Below, in pieces: positions 57,447 to 64,000 of a stretch of 64,000 bases of DNA. The DNA is taken from the NCBI GenBank assembly GCA_033032865.1, contig JAWHQI010000004.1, positions 19,326,001 through 19,390,000 of the forward strand, written 5' to 3'. The notes beneath the pieces were generated by a model. The model was not told where the DNA came from. It did no database searches and saw nothing but the letters and a program-made list of their open reading frames with translations. The stretch is from Dactylorhiza incarnata (lineage: Eukaryota > Streptophyta > Magnoliopsida > Asparagales > Orchidaceae). Each line of letters opens with the position of its first letter. The first letter of the stretch is position 1. The translations under genes and the position numbers were made by a program.

Positions 57447-60400
57447 TGTAACATCCCAGTTTGAGCTAGAACCCTCGAGAGTGTGTTGTGTCTCCGAGAG
57501 ATGACTCGGGCTCGGTGGAAGCCCTAAGGCCCTAAGGTGGTCAGGTTTGAGTCACGGTTAGCAAGTGATGATTGATTTACTCCACTCTACTTGTAGTGTT
57601 GTAAGTGTAAGTATGTCCTGGCAGTCCAGAAATAGACCTTGGCAGAGGTAGGATAGGTTAGTTCAGAAAATTCGGGAAAAGATTTCTTTTAAGTCAAAAT
57701 CGATAGGTCGTCCCGTCGATCGACGGACCATCCCGTCGATCGAAGGACCATCCCGTCGATCGATGGGAGCTCCCATCGATCGTTACGTTCAGCTTGGAGC
57801 AAATGCCAGCGTTAGCTTCTGCTGACACCGGTGGTAGCGGCTAATTCTGTACCCGTGACTTTTCCCATGGTGGGTGTCTTATTAATGCAAATCAAATCAC
57901 AAACCCTCTTCTCTCTTAAGCCAACAGGGCTGATCACTTCTCAGATACATCTCCTTCTTCATCATCTTCTTCTTCTCCTTCCTCTTTTCTTCATCTTCTT
58001 CCTCACACCTCAAGGCTTTAACTTAGGGTTCTTGAAGGAGCAAGCTTGGAGAAGGATTTGGAGCTTGGTCTACCACTACCAGGCTTCCATGAAGATGAGC
58101 TCCAACCATGGTTGAAAAATAAGTTGACTTCCGACCCCTCTCCCCTGGTGCTAGATCTTTAGATCTAATTAGGAGAGATGTCGATCTCAAAAGAGCTTGA
58201 TTTTGTAAGATTAATGGAGTTTCGTAGGAAGAGGCCACGCTAGAATTTGTGTTCTATGGTGTCGTTCGCCGTGAAAATGTCTTCGATCAACTCGTCTCTT
58301 CAATACGAAGTTAAAGGAGTTGATTTCATGAAGATTGGTGGCCTAATGAGGGAGTATTGGAGGAGAGAAGGTGAAATGACCTAACCCTCATTTGGGGAAG
58401 ATGATGAATAATCCCAGGGAAAGCGGGTTAGGATATTTTAAAGGGTTATGACATGTTAATATTAAGTTGGATATTATAAACATTTCTCTGGATGAATAGT
58501 CCCAAGTTAATGGGTTATGATATTTAATTGGCATTTAATTAATTAATGGGACCCATGAATAATGGTGAAAGTCCAACAACTAAGGGAAGAGGAATTGATC
58601 TTAAATTGGAGCTGAGATTTCACGGGAAGAAAACTGGAGGTGTTTAACAGAGGATGTGTTCTCTATTTTCTAACGCACGACGGTAGCGCTACCGTCGGCG
58701 TTAGCGTGTCGACACTTGGTGTCGACATGAAGGGTTGGTGTCGACGGGAAGGGCTAACATCCCGTCGATCCCCTTATAGTCGACGGCAAGGGCCAACTTC
58801 CCATCGACTCCCTATGCAGTCGACAGGATGGGTTAGCTTCTCATCGACATCTACGGGAAGGGTTAGCTTCCAGTCGACATCGACGGGAAGGGGTGTCGTC
58901 TGGATTGCTAACGCCTAGCGGTAGCGCTACCTCCAGCGTTAGCCAACAGGGAACTTCAATTCTTCCCCTTTGGAGGGGTAGGAGTTCCTGGGTTCCCATG
59001 TCAGTTGGGTGAGGTGTAGATGAATGTTATGATTCTGAAATGGGACATTGAGAAGTATAATTGAGCGAGGAATTGAGAGGATATGATTAAATAGATGCTC
59101 CCATCGTTTGATAATCTATCGAATGATTAGATTTCTGATAACAATATGTACACCCCTGATGGATTTCATAATTTTTGGATAAGTAGTAATAGAGATGTTG
59201 TCGTTTAATTTGATAACTTGAAGGAGATATAAATGCTGAATGTGAAGGCCGATGGGGCCGAAATTTTGTATGAATCATGTACATGGTAGTATGGGCCTGT
59301 GATAATAATTTCAGATTTATTCTGTTAAGATGTCTCCTTAAATGAACCTTCAATTGTTAGTTTTATGTGGAATAATAAAAAGGACTTGTTTATATAAATG
59401 CACACATCATTTGAAAATCTATCGAATGTTAGATTGGTGATAACCTCTCAATAAGGTTTATAGCTTTAATCGTGTTGGAACACGCTGTGATTTGTGCATG
59501 AGGATTGAATATTGGTGATATGTTCAGGCTTACTTATGTAGTAACATATGAATATGTATCTATACGCACAAGTACTCCTTCAGGATCTTGTAGAGTAATT
59601 TCCATGTTATACACACGCCACCACACAAGAGTAATAACAACTCGGCATGAGTAGAGTTGGTGGCTTGATGCGGGTTATAATATATGGTTATATCTTATGG
59701 TGAAATGTTAGGGGCCTGGTTGTTGGGGGCCTTGGATGCTAATTAACATTGGTTGAACTAGTATGATGTGAATGGTAAGAAGACTCCATCCGTGAGTCCT
59801 TGGGTGCTTGATAACACAGCTTATACATGGGAGTTACATGAAGGTGCATGGTTTACACATGGTGGTGTAATGATCCTGGTTGGAGGATTACTTGTGGCGG
59901 GTCTACATGCTTGCTAGTCGTGACACCGACAGAAGCTTGCAGTTAGACTCTAGACCAGATTGGGCTGTGTTCTTCGTGTTCACTTCCCAAGACCCCTTCT
60001 GTGTTATGAAGACTCAGTATGATGCAAGCAGTACGTAGGGTCTCCGCTGTGTGTTCTTAGCGTTGAGGCGTACATAGGCCGAGGTCTGGTAGTGTTCATA
60101 CCCCGCCTAGTAGTGGAGGAGCCCATTCCACTGTCTCTGTCTGGCCACGATGTGAGGTGCCTGAGTGGTTAGCTACCCTCAAAAAGTGGGAACTACGGGT
60201 CTATGTCAACATAACAAATATGCATGGGTGAGTCATCATATCATTATCATTGTATTTCATTCATCCTTTCATGATCATAACATTGCACCGCATCGGGTCT
60301 ATCATATAAATTAGTATGGGCTCTTTTATATGATGGGTTCCAAATTGAAAACCTTAACTTATAAGTTTGTATGAGCATTCATATAAATTATGGTACATTT

Positions 60401-61113
60401 TGAAATTGCAAATATACTGCTTACTTCTGTACCGATACACTGCGGGTATAGTTGTGCTTTTATATACATGTTAATACCTCTAGCTGTTACCTGCCTTCTT
60501 ATTGTACTGTTGATATAGTAACTGCTAGATTAAGAACATCATCATGTCACCTGCTTGTTATATTATTGAATATATTGCAGCTTCTCTTCAATGCCTTCCA
60601 TCCGGTGCCTTGGAGTCGCCGGGAGAGAGGATGTGAAGCCACTTAGTCTTTATGACTAACGGTTGTTACATCACTACTTTTAGAAGCGCACCCAGGTGGA
60701 TCAGCAACGTACGACACATGAGGACAGCCAAGCCAGAGTGACAGGGCTAGTGACTACAATACCTTGGCTATCGTTAGTGGTAGATGTGAGCGAGTGGTTG
60801 AGATTTAGCCTTAGGGCAAGTTTGTACTCTGATGTTTAACATGAGCTTATGTAGCTTCCTGTTCTTTTGTACTGTATTGGACATTATTACTTAGTTGTGA
60901 ATAAATGACTTCTGTTGTTTTTGTATTATTGATGGGTTGGCATGATGATATTTGGGAATAGCCGGCATGATAGGCGTCTTGTGGAGGGGGCTATCCCATG
61001 TGCTGGCACTTCCGCAAGCTGACACTTCCTCAAGGGGGCTATCCCATGTGCTGGCACTTCCGCAAGGTGACTCCCCTCGGCCGTGTCTTGTGTTCCGAGA
61101 GGGGGGTCTTACA
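57447..61113 (+). repeat. Element D right arm (3667 bp)
   Basis: It runs from TGTAACATCCC to GGGGGTCTTACA and is free of later insertions. It preserves the empty sites of the Tat element (60280-60284) and LARD-A (58310-58314). Near its outer end a unit of about 45 bp containing GGGGGCTATCCCATGTGCTG is tandemly duplicated (about 60984-61062). Confidence 0.9.
57706..57782. repeat. GATCGA minisatellite and 26-bp perfect palindrome
   Basis: Tandem units of CCCGTCGATCGA(C/A)GGACCAT lead into a perfect palindrome at 57757-57782 centred on GGGAGCTCCC. The left-arm counterpart (about 53800-53825) is imperfect. Confidence 0.85.
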
Positions 61114-61118
61114 AAAGC
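61114..61118. repeat. Target-site duplication AAAGC, right copy
   Basis: It matches 10017-10021. Confidence 0.85.
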
Positions 61119-63810
61119 TCTATCATGAATGTAGTTGTTATCGCCAATGTGCGATCCTAAACTTGGTAATGTTACATTTATTTAATCATTAATATATTTC
61201 TCACCCTCCCATGACATCCATATTGGATCTGGGATCCTAATCATATCATCTTTTATGGTCATTTCCAACCCATTTCCAACTCTGAGGAGATATTCAGAGA
61301 AGCTGCTATCATTTTTGGCTCGCATATTTTCTGTTAGAGTTAATATCTTGACATGACTCCATAAATATGATTGAACGATGCATGCGTTAATTATTTATGC
61401 TCTTGTTCCATGACAACAACCGGTAGTACCTGGCAAAAATCTCCTCCCATAATGATAATTTTTCCTCCAACTGGCTTGTTTACATCAGTAACATCACGAA
61501 ATGAACGATCAACTGTCTCAAACGCCTTTATATCTGCCATTGGTGCTTCATCCCAAATTATGGTCGTTGATTGTCTGATAACTTCTGCGAAATCTGACTA
61601 TTTTTGAAAACCACAAAAAGATTTGTAATCCAATTTAATGGGTATTTGTAATTTTGAATGTGTCGTTCGACCTCCTGGTAAAAGTGTAGCAGTGATACCA
61701 GAAGTAGATGTAGCTATAATGATGCATCCTATTTTTCTAAAAGTGGCAATAATTGCACGATACAAATATGTCTTTCAAGTTCCACCGGGTCCACCAACAA
61801 AAAAGTACTCATGTTTTTTGTTCTTTATTACCTCACTGATCGTATTGTAAGCATGAAATTCACCCTTATTGAGCAACGTAGCTATGCTAAGATCATCTCA
61901 TATAATTGGTATTGATAACTCATCTTCAATAAGACTCGATAAGTTATTGAAATCATTGAACGATTCATTTATCAGCGGTAAATCAAACTCTTTAATAGAA
62001 TGTTTATGTTGTTGAAGGATATCATTGAGGCTATGAAGTAGCTTATTCATAATGTAGAACTCATTGGTCTTAGAAGAACTTTGATAATCTTTGATCATGC
62101 TTGAATAATTTTCATCCCAAATACTTCTTACATCGGTTGGTTCACTAAATATCAATATAGTAGTGAATAATCTTCTTAACGTGGATGACATTCTAAATAC
62201 TCGAGCCTCATGTAGACATTCTCGAATACTGTTATCGTGCTCAAGCAAACCACAATTATGTGTTAGCATTCTTAAAAGTGATGCAGTGCGTTCCATTGAC
62301 AGTCAATAAATTATCGAACGATTTGGGGCCCAGTACGTGATTTAGTAGCACGCGCAAATAGTATCTTTCACTATCAGCAAGCGGTACTGAATAAATCCGA
62401 CCAATCACCCTTTGATTTCTGATCCTTTTCCTCCAATTTTTTTGTTGTTTGAACCATTGATAATATTTGGGAAAATCTCTATACAAATGATGGTTTTGCT
62501 CTCTTTGTTGGTTGTATACACTAAAAAACTCGGTCAACATTGTTTTAGAATTTTGGTTGTCCATTAATATCGATGAAATTGATTGTTCACTACGAAATTG
62601 TATCTGATGTTTATTAGGTAGATGTACTTGTAATCGTTCTACCGATGGATATATTCTACTCATTTGGAACATGAACATTCTCCATAATGATTCAGGTGGG
62701 CATTTTCATCTGTCGTCAACATAATTGTTTATTTCATCATGTTTAGCACCAGGACGGACTTCAAAAGAAACATGATCGGGTCCTTTATATACGTATTTGT
62801 ATAAATATTTAATGCTATTGATACTGCTGCATATCTCAACATTCAGATGACAATCATATTTTAAAAGCAACCATGGAATATATATAACAACTCATCTATT
62901 ATCAACATTGAAAGCCGCATTTCTGCCAAAGTAATATTTCTGTTATCCATTCTTCTTCGATACACTAGGTAAGCATCATTCCCTTATATTGTTTCATCTG
63001 CGTACTGTTTAGGAAAACTTTTATTACATACATGGTTTTTCATACATTGTGCATTTGGTTTGTAAGGTCCACATGGTTCGTGAATCATGTGTATTATTAT
63101 GGTCTCGTACAATTCAGGTTCTTGGTCTCGATACGGTATCTCAGCTCGTACAACTGAATTGTATTCGTTAGGGAAGCTTAATTTGTATGCTGGATCCAAT
63201 AAAACCAACATGTGAACATGTGGTTATCCCCTTTTTTTTGAAATTCAATGACATGAACATGTCCGACTACCTTTCCTAATACGCCTCTACGAAATATATC
63301 TTTCTTGAGCTCCTCATATTTAGAACGAAATATCCTAGTTAGGAGATCTGGACGATCATGCGGAGCTTGTCCTTCCATAAGCTCATCTTTAATCTCCTTC
63401 CATCCTGGATTGCATGTCATGGTTATAAACAAATCTGGCTTGCCGCTATGTTGAACAATTGCCATAGCATCTTGATATCGCTGATACATATCTCTTGGGC
63501 TGCCATTAAATGAAGATGGGAGTATGGTTCTTTTTTCCTACATTACCTAATTTGAAAGAGCATGAAAGAGGATGGTTATGAGCATGGTATTAATGAGTAA
63601 TATTATAACAATATTTGCAATAAGAAGTGAGTTTATTGTACCAGCATTATTTTCGCCAGCAGAAAAACAATCTTGCAATCCCGAATAAAGTTCTGCGCGC
63701 AGATCACTTTGATGTTATCTAATAAACCAAAAATTTTAATTTTTGATTTTTACATAGTTGTCGACCACATATTGTTGTATTAACCTTCCGCTGCGTAGTA
63801 ATATCGAATT
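61114..63810 (-). pseudogene. Helitron Rep-helicase, N-terminal and central part
   Basis: Read on the minus strand from about 63800. First comes an N-terminal Rep region (QQYVVDNYVK, LRAELYSGLQDCFSAG). The Rep core follows (GSPRDMYQRYQDAMAIV, GKPDLFITMTCNP, GKVVGHVHVIEFQKKG), then the HUH motif PHVHML (63212-63223), then EIPYRDQEPELYETIIIHMIHEPCG. Central segments carry GRIYSVPLADSERYYLR and LHEARVFR. The PIF1-type helicase has Walker A GGPGGT-stop-KT and motif II IIWDEAPM (61541-61552). Lesions: shifts in A-runs near 63525 and 63232-63239, a stop directly before the HUH motif, and TGA at 61775-61777 for the Walker A Gly. It is cut at 61114 by element D; the C-terminus is at 9305-10021. Confidence 0.92.
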
Positions 63811-64000
63811 GGAAGTCTCTCGAATCTAGAAAAATACAATAAATATTTAGAACAATTATAGAAAAGTTAAAAATTGACATGCACATAACGTGTCTAATAA
63901 GGGGTGACTACCTGAAGCATGTATGAATAGTAATCACAACATGTGATTTTTGAGTTTGTCATTGAATGTAAATTGCAAGACCAGTCAAATGTCACAAGTG
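63811..64000. other. Right edge, upstream of the recognisable Rep region
   Basis: AT-rich, nothing recognised. It is probably still Helitron sequence, since the Rep protein normally extends further toward its N-terminus. Confidence 0.4.

Larger units (their letters stand above)
10022..61113. mobile_element. Element D: inverted-arm element, 51,092 bp with nested insertions
   Basis: The outer ends are TGTAAGACCCCC on the left and its complement, GGGGGTCTTACA, on the right, flanked by AAAGC. Without later insertions it is about 10.6 kb: a left arm of 3604 bp in three pieces (10022-10783, 23265-25263, 53273-54115), a core of 3331 bp (54116-57446) and a right arm of 3667 bp (57447-61113). The arms are inverted copies from end to end. 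The inner end of the right arm is TGTAACATCCC, so each arm alone looks like an LTR with its 3' end facing out. No transposase, RT or integrase was found in arms or core. It is either a non-autonomous element with giant terminal inverted repeats or an aberrant product with inverted LTRs. Confidence 0.85.

Noticed and set aside
10022..61113. Reading the two outer arms as an ordinary pair of direct LTRs
   Set aside because: The right arm matches the left only as the reverse complement, over its full length.
10022..61113. Mutator-like element with long inverted repeats
   Set aside because: The duplication is 5 bp, not 9-11, and no MULE transposase is present. It is not fully excluded if the ends were misjudged.

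Overview
This window is a gene-poor, transposon-packed stretch of nuclear DNA from a flowering plant. The evidence is Ty1/copia elements with tRNA-Met primer sites, a Tat-type Ty3/gypsy element with two RNase H domains, an Athila-type derivative, gag-only SIRE-like elements, a plant-type Helitron Rep-helicase and short GT-AG introns. I found no host protein gene, rRNA, tRNA or CRISPR array. The species cannot be named from this sequence. All comparisons were made by reading; no alignment or database search was run.

Layout. Positions 1-3277 hold a decayed copia (Copia-1, minus strand) that runs off the left edge and appears to sit inside the reverse transcriptase of a second decayed copia (Copia-2, 3278-8635, minus). 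Copia-2 also carries a solo LTR (4344-5209, target duplication GAGAT). From 8636 to the right edge lies a Helitron whose Rep-helicase gene is on the minus strand. Its helicase end is at 9305-10021 and the rest is at 61114-63810. The two halves are separated by one 51,092-bp insertion (10022-61113) flanked by the 5-bp duplication AAAGC. Joining the flanks restores the helicase reading frame.

The 51-kb insertion, here called element D, is unusual. It has two arms of about 3.6 kb in inverted orientation, each with LTR-like TG...CA-type ends, around a 3.3-kb core. Its left arm was later hit twice. The first hit is a young Tat gypsy element (10784-23259, TSD AATGT). The second is a gag-only element, LARD-A (25264-53267, TSD TTAAC). 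LARD-A was itself hit by an intact copia (Copia-3, 25594-31389, TSD CGCCG) in its 5' LTR and by a related element, LARD-B (33122-47944, TSD GTTTC), in its gag. LARD-B contains an Athila derivative (37216-44467, TSD GTAGA). The deepest chain is Helitron < D < LARD-A < LARD-B < Athila.

Most notable contents: (1) the inverted-arm element D; (2) the Tat element, which carries between pol and the 3' LTR two antisense genes, each with its own TATA box and two short frame-preserving introns; (3) dense clusters of the heptamer AGACCGC and its variant AGATCGC in the LTRs of two copia elements and in the Tat element; (4) Copia-3, a full-length element with one uninterrupted 1361-residue Gag-Pol frame and equal-length, nearly identical LTRs.
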